From positions 25,908 to 89,907 of the forward strand of contig JADGAN010000003.1 in assembly GCA_015231955.1 (NCBI GenBank): DNA of 64,000 nt. Direction: 5' to 3'. Positions 27,802 to 35,502 of this stretch are shown here, piece after piece. The stretch's first letter is position 1. Each line of letters begins with the position of its first letter. This DNA is from Oligoflexia bacterium. GTDB lineage: Bacteria; Bdellovibrionota; Bacteriovoracia; Bacteriovoracales; Bacteriovoracaceae. Below the pieces are notes generated by a model, which made no database searches, was not told the DNA's origin, and saw only the letters and a program-made list of their open reading frames with translations. A program made the position numbers and the translations under genes.

Positions 27802-28640
27802 TGATAAAGCAAAAATTTGAAACTATTAGGGCAAAGAGTGATCTTTCTCGGGAAGAGGCGATAAGCTTTTTCAATGAATTGCTTACGGCCTTAGAAAATG
27901 GCACGGTTAGTGTTGTTGAAAATAGCAGTAGCGGTAGTGGTAGTAGCTGCGAGTGGAAAGTGAACACTTGGGTGAAGGAAGCGATCTTGCTGGGGTTTAA
28001 GTTTGGAAACTTGGCCGAGATCAATCTTGGGGCATGGAAATTTTTCGACAAAGATACTCTATCTTATCGATCCTTCACCATTGAAGATAAAGTGCGTTTG
28101 GTTCCTGGTGGTTCTCTTGTTCGGCGAGGTGCTTTTGTTGCGAGTGGAACCATTATTATGCCTCCTGCTTATATCAATATTGGTGCCTATGTGGATCAAG
28201 GCAGTATGATTGATTCACATGCGCTGGTAGGCTCATGTGCAAGAATTGGAAAAAATGTTCACCTCTCTGCTGCTTCTCAAATTGGTGGGGTGCTGGAGCC
28301 GGTGGGAGCGATGCCGGTGATTGTTGAAGATAATGTTTTTATCGGTGGCAATTGTGGTATTTATGAAGGAACAATTATCCGAAAACATGCGGTGATTGGA
28401 ACCGGGGTAATTTTAAATGCCTCCACACCAGTTTTTGATAATGTGAATGGCAATTATATCCGAAAGGAGGAGGGAAAAACCTTGGTGATTCCTGAAAATG
28501 CGGTAGTGGTTGCGGGAAGCAGACCTTTGCGATCGGGAAAGGGCGTAGAAGAAGGAGTTCACCTCTATTGCCCAGTGATCATCAAGTATCGTGATGATAA
28601 AACCGGCAAGGCAATTACGCTGGAGGATTTACTGAGATAA
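27801..28640 (+). CDS. dapD: Tetrahydrodipicolinate N-succinyltransferase
   Basis: This 279-residue left-handed beta-helix acyltransferase uses succinyl-CoA to block the amino group, so this organism uses the succinylase branch of DAP synthesis. It shows [20 protein letters not shown], the [20 protein letters not shown] hexapeptide repeats, [20 protein letters not shown], and a C-terminal [10 protein letters not shown] short Ser/Gly-rich stretch near residues 42-49 is a linker not usually seen. The partners dapC and dapE are not in the window. Confidence 0.95.
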   Translation: MIKQKFETIRAKSDLSREEAISFFNELLTALENGTVSVVENSSSGSGSSCEWKVNTWVKEAILLGFKFGNLAEINLGAWKFFDKDTLSYRSFTIEDKVRLVPGGSLVRRGAFVASGTIIMPPAYINIGAYVDQGSMIDSHALVGSCARIGKNVHLSAASQIGGVLEPVGAMPVIVEDNVFIGGNCGIYEGTIIRKHAVIGTGVILNASTPVFDNVNGNYIRKEEGKTLVIPENAVVVAGSRPLRSGKGVEEGVHLYCPVIIKYRDDKTGKAITLEDLLR

Positions 28641-28644
28641 ATTT

Positions 28645-29874
28645 ATGTACCTAACCTTACGTGAGCTACTGACACACCCTTTTTTTGCCACAAGCGGAAT
28701 AGAGAAAGTAAAACCGTTTTTGCAAAACTACAAGAGTCCGCTCTATCTCTATTCACGAGAAGTGATCACAAAGCAGTATAATTCCTTTAAAGAACAGATC
28801 CCCAACCAGTTTAAAATATTCTATGCACAAAAAAGTAACCCTAATGAGGTGTTGTTACAGCACATTCTTCATTTGGGTGCGGGTTGTGATACCGCTTCTC
28901 TTGGAGAGATGAACGCCGCTTTGAAGGTTGGGTTTAAGAGTGAAGAGATCATGCTCACCGGACCTGGAAAGAGCGAGGATGAGCTGGCCTTTGCCATTGA
29001 GAAGGGCATCTTAAGTATCAATGTGGAGTCGTTTCAAGAACTGGAGATGATCGAACAGATTTCAGCGCGGTTACAAAAGCGACAAAATATTTTAGTGCGA
29101 ATTAATCCTCCCTTTGATGCTTGTGAAAAAACCAGAATTATTGGTGGTAGTGGGGTGAGTAAGTTTGGAATCGATCTAGAGCAGGTTTCCGATTTTATCA
29201 AGAGGGCACGTAGACTAAAACATGTTTGTTTAAATGGGATCCATATCTTTAACTCCTCTCAAATTTTAGAGGGAGAGAAGATCTTGCAAAATACGATAGA
29301 AGTGATTAAGACTGCCATGCGTTTTCAAAAGATCCATCATTTGCAGGTGAAGCGCATCGATTTAGGAGGAGGTCTTGGCATTCCCTATAGTACAGAGGAG
29401 TCTCCTCTCAATTTGCAAGCGCTTGGCAGCGGTCTTCGTAACTATCTTGAAGGCAGTGAGGCCAAGCAATTTCTACGTGGTGTGGATTTGGTTTTTGAAC
29501 TTGGTCGCTTTTTATCGGGACTCAGCGGAATTTATTTAACCAAAGTTCTCTACACTAAAACTTCACGGGGAACCAATATAGTCATTACTGATGGTGGAAT
29601 TAACCATTTACTACGCCCAGTTTTAATCGAGCATAAGCACCCTATGGTGAACTTGACTGCCATTCTTGAGGGGCGAACAGAGGTAGATCGTTATTTAGTA
29701 GCAGGACCTTTGTGTACGTCACTAGATGAATTTGATGACGAGGCAAAGTTGCTTAAAGTGTTACCTGGCGATATTCTTGCTATCGTCAATGCTGGTGCTT
29801 ATGGATTTACTGAGAGTATGCCTTATTTTCTTTCTCAAACCAAAGTGCGCGAAGAGTTTTTGCCACTTGATTAG
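28645..29874 (+). CDS. lysA: Diaminopimelate decarboxylase
   Basis: This 409-residue PLP enzyme converts meso-DAP to lysine, the final step of the operon. The PLP lysine lies in FYAQKSNPNEVLLQ near residue 62. The glycine phosphate-binding loop is in IDLGGGLGIPY, and the C-terminal dimer-interface block is GPLCTSLDEFD and INAGAYGFTESM-like NAGAYGF. The reading frame is intact to TAG at 29874. Its last 364 bases are duplicated as a decayed copy about 1.25 kb downstream, on the other side of a toxin-antitoxin-like pair, so this intact end may have been restored by recombination. Confidence 0.95.
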   Translation: MYLTLRELLTHPFFATSGIEKVKPFLQNYKSPLYLYSREVITKQYNSFKEQIPNQFKIFYAQKSNPNEVLLQHILHLGAGCDTASLGEMNAALKVGFKSEEIMLTGPGKSEDELAFAIEKGILSINVESFQELEMIEQISARLQKRQNILVRINPPFDACEKTRIIGGSGVSKFGIDLEQVSDFIKRARRLKHVCLNGIHIFNSSQILEGEKILQNTIEVIKTAMRFQKIHHLQVKRIDLGGGLGIPYSTEESPLNLQALGSGLRNYLEGSEAKQFLRGVDLVFELGRFLSGLSGIYLTKVLYTKTSRGTNIVITDGGINHLLRPVLIEHKHPMVNLTAILEGRTEVDRYLVAGPLCTSLDEFDDEAKLLKVLPGDILAIVNAGAYGFTESMPYFLSQTKVREEFLPLD

Positions 29875-29892
29875 AAAAATATTTGCGTTATT
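29511..29892 (+). repeat. Direct repeat copy 1 (intact lysA 3' end)
   Basis: Bases 29511-29892 (end of lysA plus 18 bases) match 30763-31145 with about 13 substitutions and one inserted G, roughly 96 % identity. Identity ends sharply on both sides. The segment between the copies, 29893-30762, holds the toxin-antitoxin-like genes and a 16-base near-palindrome at 29916-29931. Confidence 0.97.
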
Positions 29893-30071
29893 TTGGATGG
29901 CTTCGCACAGAACAGACTCAAAACTTTGAGTGGTGGAATTTATCTCAGCGCCGGAGCTTTAGGAATGCCTTGAAAAAATCGGAACTTGAATTTTTCATGC
30001 ACTGACAATCATTTTGGAAGCTGGCACCTGCTCCCTGCTCCATTAGCTGGAGAGGCCCTATCTCTCTGCCA

Positions 30072-30320
30072 CTATTTTTTTGAGACACTCCATAACCGTT
30101 CCACATCTTCCAACAATAATTTCGTCATGAAAGTTGTGTAAGGAATTCCAATTTTTTTAGCGAGAATTTTGATCTTTTCCAGTGAGTCATGATCAATTCT
30201 CATATTAACCTGAGTTGATTTTACAAGAGGCACATTACGTTTTTTATCTGCCGCTTTAGTCATCTCTTCAATATCTTTTTTTGAAAGCTCTTCTAGTTGG
30301 GATTTTATTTTAGATTTCAT
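30072..30320 (-). CDS. Putative antitoxin, ribbon-helix-helix (CopG/BrnA-like)
   Basis: This 82-residue protein has a charged N-terminal half and a C-terminal ribbon-helix-helix: STQVNMRIDHDSLEKIKILA forms the strand and first helix, and GIPYTTFMTKLLLEDVERL forms the turn and second helix. RHH proteins of this size usually bind their own promoter as dimers, while the other half covers a toxin. It starts within the last bases of the upstream gene (overlap 30317-30320, ATGA), so the pair is translationally coupled in the order toxin then antitoxin. Homology to named families is inferred from pattern only. Confidence 0.72.
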   Translation of the reverse strand: MKSKIKSQLEELSKKDIEEMTKAADKKRNVPLVKSTQVNMRIDHDSLEKIKILAKKIGIPYTTFMTKLLLEDVERLWSVSKK

Positions 30321-30640
30321 TTTTTACTCCGTTTGCTCCGTCGATAAGCATTCACAATACCTAAAATTTCCATTTGCTCACCCTCAATTAAAAATATTAA
30401 ACGATATATTTTAACCGGACTTCCATGTTCAACATCGGCAATAAAATACTCTATTCCTTTCGTAGTTGAATCTACTTCAAACTGGTGTCCATGTAAGGCG
30501 TAAGCAAGATCGATGATCAAAGTATCGCTCATATCGGCTGAATGCTTTTCCAAGTAATGTCTACCAATACGTAACAACCGGATATGATGATTATTTACTT
30601 CTATACTAATAGTATATTCTTCAAAAATCGGTTTGGTCAT
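30317..30640 (-). CDS. Putative toxin of a two-gene toxin-antitoxin-like module
   Basis: This 107-residue protein has no signal peptide. The C-terminal part, KIYRLIFLIEGEQMEILGIV followed by NAYRRSKRSKK, has the strand pattern and basic end seen in RelE/HigB/BrnT-like ribonucleases. The first half (EYTISIEVNNHHIRLLRIGR) is less typical. The argument for a toxin is context: a small basic protein gene directly upstream of and overlapping an RHH gene, inside an accessory insertion. I cannot name the family. It might also be a non-toxic regulator. Confidence 0.55.
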   Translation of the reverse strand: MTKPIFEEYTISIEVNNHHIRLLRIGRHYLEKHSADMSDTLIIDLAYALHGHQFEVDSTTKGIEYFIADVEHGSPVKIYRLIFLIEGEQMEILGIVNAYRRSKRSKK

Positions 30641-30657
30641 TTTAATCTCACTTTCAT

Positions 30658-30724
30658 GCTATACACTTAACACTTTAACATATTAATATTATAAAATAAA
30701 ACTATCCTATATGTATAGCGCTAT
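30658..30724 (-). promoter_or_regulatory. Possible operator/promoter of the toxin-antitoxin-like pair
   Basis: GCTATAC (30658-30664) and GTATAGC (30713-30719) form an inverted repeat 48 bases apart, just upstream of the putative toxin start at 30640. The second arm is part of a perfect 10-base palindrome, ATAGCGCTAT (30715-30724). The space between is very AT-rich, as expected for a promoter. Such paired sites would suit an RHH repressor. Confidence 0.4.
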
Positions 30725-30762
30725 GTCTTTGAGCGAGCTTAGCACCTGGCACACAGGACACA

Positions 30763-31145
30763 TTTATCGGGACTCAGCGGAATTTATTTAACCAAAGGTT
30801 CTCTACACCAAAACTTCACGGGGAACCAATATAGTCATTACTGATGGGGGAATTAACCATTTACTACGCCCGGTTTTAATCGAGCATAAGCACCCTATGG
30901 TGAACTTGACTGCCATTTTTGAGGAGCGAACAAAGGTAGATCGTTATTTAGTAGCAGAACCTTTGTAGACGTCACTAGATGAATTTGATGACGAGGCAAA
31001 GTTGCTTAAAGTGTGACCTGGCGATATTCTTGCTATCGTAAATGCTGGTGCTTATGGATTTACTGGGAGTATGCCTTATGTTCTTTCTCAAACCAAAGTG
31101 CGCGAAGAGTTTTTGCCACTTGATTAGAAAAATATTTGCGTTATT
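30763..31145 (+). pseudogene. lysA: Decayed second copy of the lysA 3' end
   Basis: This 383-base segment is about 96 % identical to 29511-29892. It carries an inserted G near 30797 (frameshift) and in-frame stops in the lysA frame (TTG TAG ACG, GTG TGA CCT), so it is not coding. There is no 5' part of lysA before it. The copy reads straight into a transposase remnant at base 31146. It is either the displaced original end of lysA after an insertion, or one arm of a tandem duplication. A 123-codon open frame starting at 31042 is a fortuitous join across this boundary. Confidence 0.93.
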
Positions 31146-31413
31146 GCCCTCTAATCTTGAATCAGCTTATCGTCCACTTATTGTGGGAACTAATCTTAAT
31201 GAAATATTTTGCATGATCGAGGAGAGAAGCGTTCATTGTGGCAATCGAATTTTTATAGATAATCAAATTTTTGTTATTACTTCTCCTTTAAGCTATTCCG
31301 TTGTGAATAAGACAGTTGAGATTAAAACTTATCGCAATGGAGTTCGTAAATATTTTATCGATGACAGTGAAGTCCAAGTAGAGCAGCTGATAACCACGCC
31401 AAAGGCCGCTTAG
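31146..31413 (+). pseudogene. C-terminal remnant of an integrase-type transposase
   Basis: The frame SNLESAYRPLIVGTNLNEIF, CMIEERSVHCGNRIFIDNQI and KTYRNGVRKYFIDDSEV, ending at TAG (31411-31413), resembles the C-terminal beta domain after the rve catalytic core in ISNCY/IS481-like transposases (typical pattern: F-ER-V-ndn-i-f-g-y-i and a closing -v-yyqg-). The catalytic DDE part is missing. The remnant starts exactly where the lysA duplication ends, so a past insertion or recombination probably used this point. Family assignment is by pattern. Confidence 0.55.
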
Positions 31414-31444
31414 AACAAAGCTGAACTTGTTTTACTATAAGGCT

Positions 31445-31564
31445 TCAAATGCCTGGCCAAGGGTTAGCATCAAAAGGCCCCTGCCATGGCTTTTTTCCAG
31501 CTTCATTCAAAACTTGAGTTGGTGTTTCATCCATCTGAACATAACTTTTGGCAAGCAATCTATC
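31445..31564 (-). pseudogene. Fragment of an IS66-type transposase (TnpC)
   Basis: On the minus strand an open stretch of 39 codons reads DRLLAKSYVQMDETPTQVLN and EAGKKPWQGPFDANPWPGI, then TGA. The QMDETPTQVLNEAGKK part matches the start of the IS66 TnpC catalytic domain, where the first DDE aspartate is in an (A)DET(P/T)(V)QVL context. The rest of the element is absent. With the preceding remnant this shows that two different IS elements have been lost from this spot. Confidence 0.7.
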
Positions 31565-31611
31565 TTACAATAAATTATAGAGGGGAATTAATTGTGTATG
31601 GGTATTAATAA

Positions 31612-31667
31612 CTCACATCTAGCACGTTCTCATTTTTTAGAAAAAGTGGGGACGTGCTGGATGTGAG
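31612..31667. repeat. Long stem-loop, 16-bp arms
   Basis: CTCACATCTAGCACGT (31612-31627) pairs with ACGTGCTGGATGTGAG (31652-31667). Fifteen of 16 pairs are Watson-Crick and one is a G-U wobble in one orientation. The 24-base loop is AT-rich. No U-run follows. It could be an IS end, a REP-like palindrome or an RNA structure. It sits between IS remnants and the WD40 gene. Confidence 0.85.
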
Positions 31668-31838
31668 GTGTGATCCTATGGGGATGCTTGCAAAAAAATG
31701 GAAAGTGCGACAGATCCGAAAATTTTTCATGAAGAAGTTGTAAATTTTCTAGGATTTTAGGCGGATTACAGTAGACGCTGGGTGGTATTGTTGATAAAAA
31801 CACTTCCCTTAGCAGCTTTTAACAAGGAGCAATTGCAA

Positions 31839-33719
31839 ATGAAACACCAGGCTATTTTAATATTATTAAACGTATTGATAATTAATTTTATATTAGTAAA
31901 TGTTTCTTTGGCAGATGGAAATAGAACTTTAGATAGCTATCGTGGTGAAATTAAATCAGCAAGTTTGTCTCCAGATGGAACTAAAATTGTTAGTGGATAT
32001 TTTGAAGGGACAATTAAGATTTGGGATGTTGCTACGGGAAAAGAGCTTACTACATTTTATGACCAAACACATATTGCCATAATTGATTCAGTGAAATTTA
32101 GTCCAGACGGAAGTAAAATAGCGATTAGTTATAATGACAATATCATAAGTATTTTGGATGTTAGTCGTAATGAAATAATAAAAAAACTTATCTCTGATCA
32201 AAAAACGTTGCGCTTTGGCATAATGAATTTTAGTTCTGATGGAAGCAAAATACTTAGTGTATCTGATCGCGATACAATTGATATTTGGGATATAGCTAGC
32301 GAAAAAAAACTTAATACAATTAATCCTTCTATTTATCATATTAATTCAGCACAATTTAGTCCTGATGGAAAAAAAATGGCCATTGGAGGTGTGGGAGGTG
32401 TGGAAATTTATGATTTTGCTAGTGGAAAAAAAATCAATTCAATTAATAAAGATATTTTTGACGCTAGAGGAGTAAGCTTTAATCCAGATGGAACAAAGAT
32501 AGTTGGTTACTTTGCAGGGTATATTCAGATTTGGGATGTTATCACTGCTGAAAAGATTAAAACAATTGCTTCAGTAGATACTTTTCGTAGAAATGATACT
32601 GTAAGTTTCAGTCCTGATGGAAGCAAGATAATGGGAAAATCACAAGATTGGATTATTATTTGGGACGTAGAAAGTGGTAGAGAGATTAAAGCTTTTATGA
32701 AATCAGATGAAAATATGCATGATTTTTATGAAATGGCAGCATTTAATCCTGATGCAAGTAAAATAGTTCTTATTCAATCGAAGACCTACTCTGATCCAGC
32801 TGAAGCAAGCAATATAATGAAGACCTATGATTTATCTAATGACACGGGATTTAAAAAAATTTCAGCAACAAATGTTCGCACAGTAAATTATAGTCTTGAT
32901 GGCAGTAAAATATTGAGTGTTTCGAACGATGATGGGATTAGTATTTTGGATGCCGTGACAGGAAAAAAAATACAACATTTGGATCAAGCAGATTATCTCT
33001 ATTTTGGTGAAGCAACTTTTAGTTCAGATGGATCGAAGATCCTTGGTTTCTCAAACAAAGCTGTTCATATATGGGATGTTACCACAGGAAAAAAGGTTAA
33101 AACATTCGCAAAACAATCTGCTAGTATTAAAACTATAGACTTCAGTCCTGATGGAAGTAAAGTAGCTTGCGGATATTATGATCATACAATCAAGATATGG
33201 GATGTTGATACTGAAACAGAACTCAATATATTTACTGAACATACTAGTGTTGTTACGTCCGTGAGGTTTAGTCCAGATGGAAGTAAGTTAGTTAGCGGAT
33301 CTGATGACAGCACTGTTAAGCTTTGGGATATTAAGACTGGTAAATTACTTAGTACATTTACTGGACATGAAATGAGCATTACTTCGGTTAGATTTAGTCC
33401 TGATGGAAGTAAAATAGCTAGTAGCTCTAATGATAATAGCACCAGGATCTGGGATGTTAGCCGAAATGAAATAGTGAAAAAACTCCTTTTTGATGAAACA
33501 CTCTTTGGAGTTAATGAAGTAAGTTTTAGTCCTGATGGCAATAAAATATCTAGTACCTCCGATTATGACATTGTAGTTTGGGATCTTGTCTCTGAACAAA
33601 TAATCAAGACTATTCGCAGTGACAGCTTTTATAAAATTAATTCATTAAGTTTTAGTCCTGATGGAACTAAAATAGTAAGTGGATCAGAAAAAGATATTAC
33701 GGTTTGGTATGTATACTAG
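31839..33719 (+). CDS. Secreted protein with fourteen WD40-like repeats
   Basis: From the ATG at 31839 (AAGGAG ten bases upstream) the product is 626 residues, with a signal peptide (ILILLNVLIINFILVNVSLA). The remainder is fourteen repeats of about 40 residues with the core SPDGSKI...IWDV.TGK. Fourteen is twice seven, consistent with two seven-bladed propellers in tandem. The last repeats are the most regular (SPDGSKLVSGSDDSTVKLWD). Repeats 2 and 12 share DVSRNEIIKKL / DVSRNEIVKKL, pointing to internal duplication. There is no catalytic domain, so a binding scaffold at the cell surface or periplasm is likely. It is visibly more AT-rich than its neighbours and lies beside IS remnants. Confidence 0.88.
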   Translation: MKHQAILILLNVLIINFILVNVSLADGNRTLDSYRGEIKSASLSPDGTKIVSGYFEGTIKIWDVATGKELTTFYDQTHIAIIDSVKFSPDGSKIAISYNDNIISILDVSRNEIIKKLISDQKTLRFGIMNFSSDGSKILSVSDRDTIDIWDIASEKKLNTINPSIYHINSAQFSPDGKKMAIGGVGGVEIYDFASGKKINSINKDIFDARGVSFNPDGTKIVGYFAGYIQIWDVITAEKIKTIASVDTFRRNDTVSFSPDGSKIMGKSQDWIIIWDVESGREIKAFMKSDENMHDFYEMAAFNPDASKIVLIQSKTYSDPAEASNIMKTYDLSNDTGFKKISATNVRTVNYSLDGSKILSVSNDDGISILDAVTGKKIQHLDQADYLYFGEATFSSDGSKILGFSNKAVHIWDVTTGKKVKTFAKQSASIKTIDFSPDGSKVACGYYDHTIKIWDVDTETELNIFTEHTSVVTSVRFSPDGSKLVSGSDDSTVKLWDIKTGKLLSTFTGHEMSITSVRFSPDGSKIASSSNDNSTRIWDVSRNEIVKKLLFDETLFGVNEVSFSPDGNKISSTSDYDIVVWDLVSEQIIKTIRSDSFYKINSLSFSPDGTKIVSGSEKDITVWYVY

Positions 33720-33782
33720 CTAAATAGTACGCTTAAGGACACTCAAAAATCTGTAGCATTTTTTTCAATAAAAATCCTTTAG

Positions 33783-34085
33783 CTATCTTTTAGCATCGAA
33801 TGAAATTCTTCCTGGTAGGTAACCTAATTTATCAGAGATAGTTAATAAATGGCATTCCCAAAGATCAATGTCTACGTTAATTTCATCTTGAGTTATTTTT
33901 TCATTTTGTTTTTTACTGCATATACCACTCCAGTTCCCTGTTATGTTGATGCAGTCATCTTGATTACTATTAATGTTTTCTGAACCAGGGCCATGCCATT
34001 TAAATTTGCCAGAGGAAATAAAAAGAGCATGTCTTCACTGGCCGCAATAATCTGTTATTACTACATTTGCTGATTGTTTACTCAA
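33783..34085 (-). pseudogene. Broken gene for a small cysteine-containing protein
   Basis: The minus strand from a TTG at 34085 reads SKQSANVVITDYCGQ, then a TGA (34035-34037), then RHALFISSGKFKWHGPGSEN and a further 64 residues (including CINITGNWSGICSKK and DIDLWECHLLTISDKLGYLP) to TAG at 33783. The text on both sides of the stop looks like one protein, with Cys/Trp/Gly spacing of an exported domain. Either the TGA is a nonsense mutation in a dead gene or a shorter product starts later, though there is no ATG near the beginning of the second part. No family recognised. Confidence 0.5.
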
Positions 34086-34144
34086 TATAACTTTATTCTA
34101 TGAGATGATTGGAGGAGGTGATAATAAACAAAAGGGTTAAAATA

Positions 34145-35380
34145 ATGAAAAATTTTTTTCTATGCTTAAGTTTGCTGACATTGGTTGCTTTAGGTGTAAA
34201 TCCTGTAGAGGCAAAAACAAAACACAAGAAATATGCTACTTATACTCATGATAAAAATAACATTTTTAGTGTGCTTGCCCCTATAGAGCATGCGGATGAT
34301 AAAGATACTGCTGACCACAAAGCACTTTTAAAGGTACCAAATAAAAAAGATGCGACAAAGAAAGATCCTCCAAGCAGAGACGATGAGCTAGTCGGCGATA
34401 AAAGCAGTATAGAAAAACCATTTAGTCCAAACTTTCCCTACCCTTTGGGAAAGACAAGATTAGATCCATCACTACCTTCGGCCTACAAACTAGATCCAAA
34501 TAATATTCGTTATCTTGAGTACAACAATTATTATTCAATCTATGATGTCGAGGCCAAAACTCCTCTTTTAACGATTCATCACCTTGGGAACGATATGTGG
34601 AATCAGAAAGTAAAAGAGGCCATCAATGCTTTAAAGCAAGATCCAACAAAAATTGTGAATTATGATGATGTAGAAGGTGAAATGGATGAGGATGCGAATG
34701 TGAAGGAAGATACAGGAGATGATAGCGATTGGAAAACAGCTGCTAAACACAATAAACATTGCCAAGTAAAAAGTCATCGACCACATAAGAAATTTATCTC
34801 AGATACCAGGCTTCGTGTGCTAGAAAGAGTTGGTCACAAAGATTATAGAGATGTAAGCAACCTCTTTTCGCGAGGCCATTTGACACCTTCAGGTGATTTT
34901 TTGGAAGAGGCCTTGCAAATCAAAACGTTTATGACCACCAATGCGGCCCCACAAGTACAACACACTTTTAATGATAACTTATGGAACCGTTTGGAGATGT
35001 GTGTGCGTGAATGGAGCAATGAGAGCAAAAAGGGGATTACTGTTATGACAGGTGTAATTCATGATGCCAAGAGTGTCTTAGTTAAATTAAATAAGAAAAT
35101 TTCTGTACCAACACACTTTTATAAAGTGCTAGTTGATGAGAGCACATTCCCTCCGAGAACTATGGCCTTTCTTATGGAAAATAAGACGTATTCAGAGAGT
35201 AGTTCCAATGAAATGGACATTAACAATTATTTAGTCTCGATTTCCACAATAGAAAAGCTAACTGGGATTCGATTTTTAATTGCAATTCCAGATGAGGCAT
35301 TACGTAGCAAACTTGTTGATCAAAAAAGTGAGCTTTGGCGTGATTGTTCTGAGCGACTCAGCAGCAAGTTCAAAAAATAA
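34145..35380 (+). CDS. Secreted DNA/RNA non-specific endonuclease (NUC family)
   Basis: I start at the ATG at 34145, giving 411 residues with a signal peptide (KNFFLCLSLLTLVALGVNPV). A strong GGAGGAGG lies 25 bases upstream, too far for this ATG, so an upstream TTG/GTG start remains possible. A charged linker with an acidic run follows (to about residue 200). The C-terminal domain has the His-Me finger motif FSRGHLTPSGDF near residue 240 (the usual DRGH Asp is Ser), NAAPQVQHTFNDNLWNRLE with the metal-binding Asn, and IRFLIAIPDE. Family members cut DNA and RNA outside the cytoplasm, for nutrient use or defence. It is probably a periplasmic or secreted nuclease. Confidence 0.85.
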   Translation: MKNFFLCLSLLTLVALGVNPVEAKTKHKKYATYTHDKNNIFSVLAPIEHADDKDTADHKALLKVPNKKDATKKDPPSRDDELVGDKSSIEKPFSPNFPYPLGKTRLDPSLPSAYKLDPNNIRYLEYNNYYSIYDVEAKTPLLTIHHLGNDMWNQKVKEAINALKQDPTKIVNYDDVEGEMDEDANVKEDTGDDSDWKTAAKHNKHCQVKSHRPHKKFISDTRLRVLERVGHKDYRDVSNLFSRGHLTPSGDFLEEALQIKTFMTTNAAPQVQHTFNDNLWNRLEMCVREWSNESKKGITVMTGVIHDAKSVLVKLNKKISVPTHFYKVLVDESTFPPRTMAFLMENKTYSESSSNEMDINNYLVSISTIEKLTGIRFLIAIPDEALRSKLVDQKSELWRDCSERLSSKFKK

Positions 35381-35441
35381 CGATTAAAAATTTATCACTA
35401 CCCAAAAAACGATAAAGTTTTTTCCTGTTTTGCCGAAAAAA

Positions 35442-35459
35442 TAGACAGGGAAGTGTCTA
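35442..35459. promoter_or_regulatory. Short perfect inverted repeat upstream of the sigma-54 activator
   Basis: TAGACA (35442-35447) and TGTCTA (35454-35459) are perfect arms around a six-base spacer, about 43 bases before the start at 35503. It could be an operator for self-regulation or part of the end of the upstream transcript. Confidence 0.4.
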
Positions 35460-35502
35460 ATTAATAGCACATAATGACAAGTAATTGAAAAAGGATGACT
35501 TC

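Noticed and set aside
31042-31413. 123-codon open frame starting in the lysA relic
   Set aside because: It begins out of the lysA frame in the decayed copy and runs into the transposase remnant. It is a fortuitous join, not a gene.
31674-31780. Short frame with DPKIFHEEVVNFLGF after the stem-loop
   Set aside because: Twenty codons ending in TAG with no ribosome-binding site. Too short to call a gene or a transposase remnant.
34109-34144. TTG start for the NUC endonuclease at 34109
   Set aside because: It would put 12 charged residues before the signal peptide. The ATG at 34145 gives a normal signal sequence, though the distant GGAGGAGG keeps some doubt.
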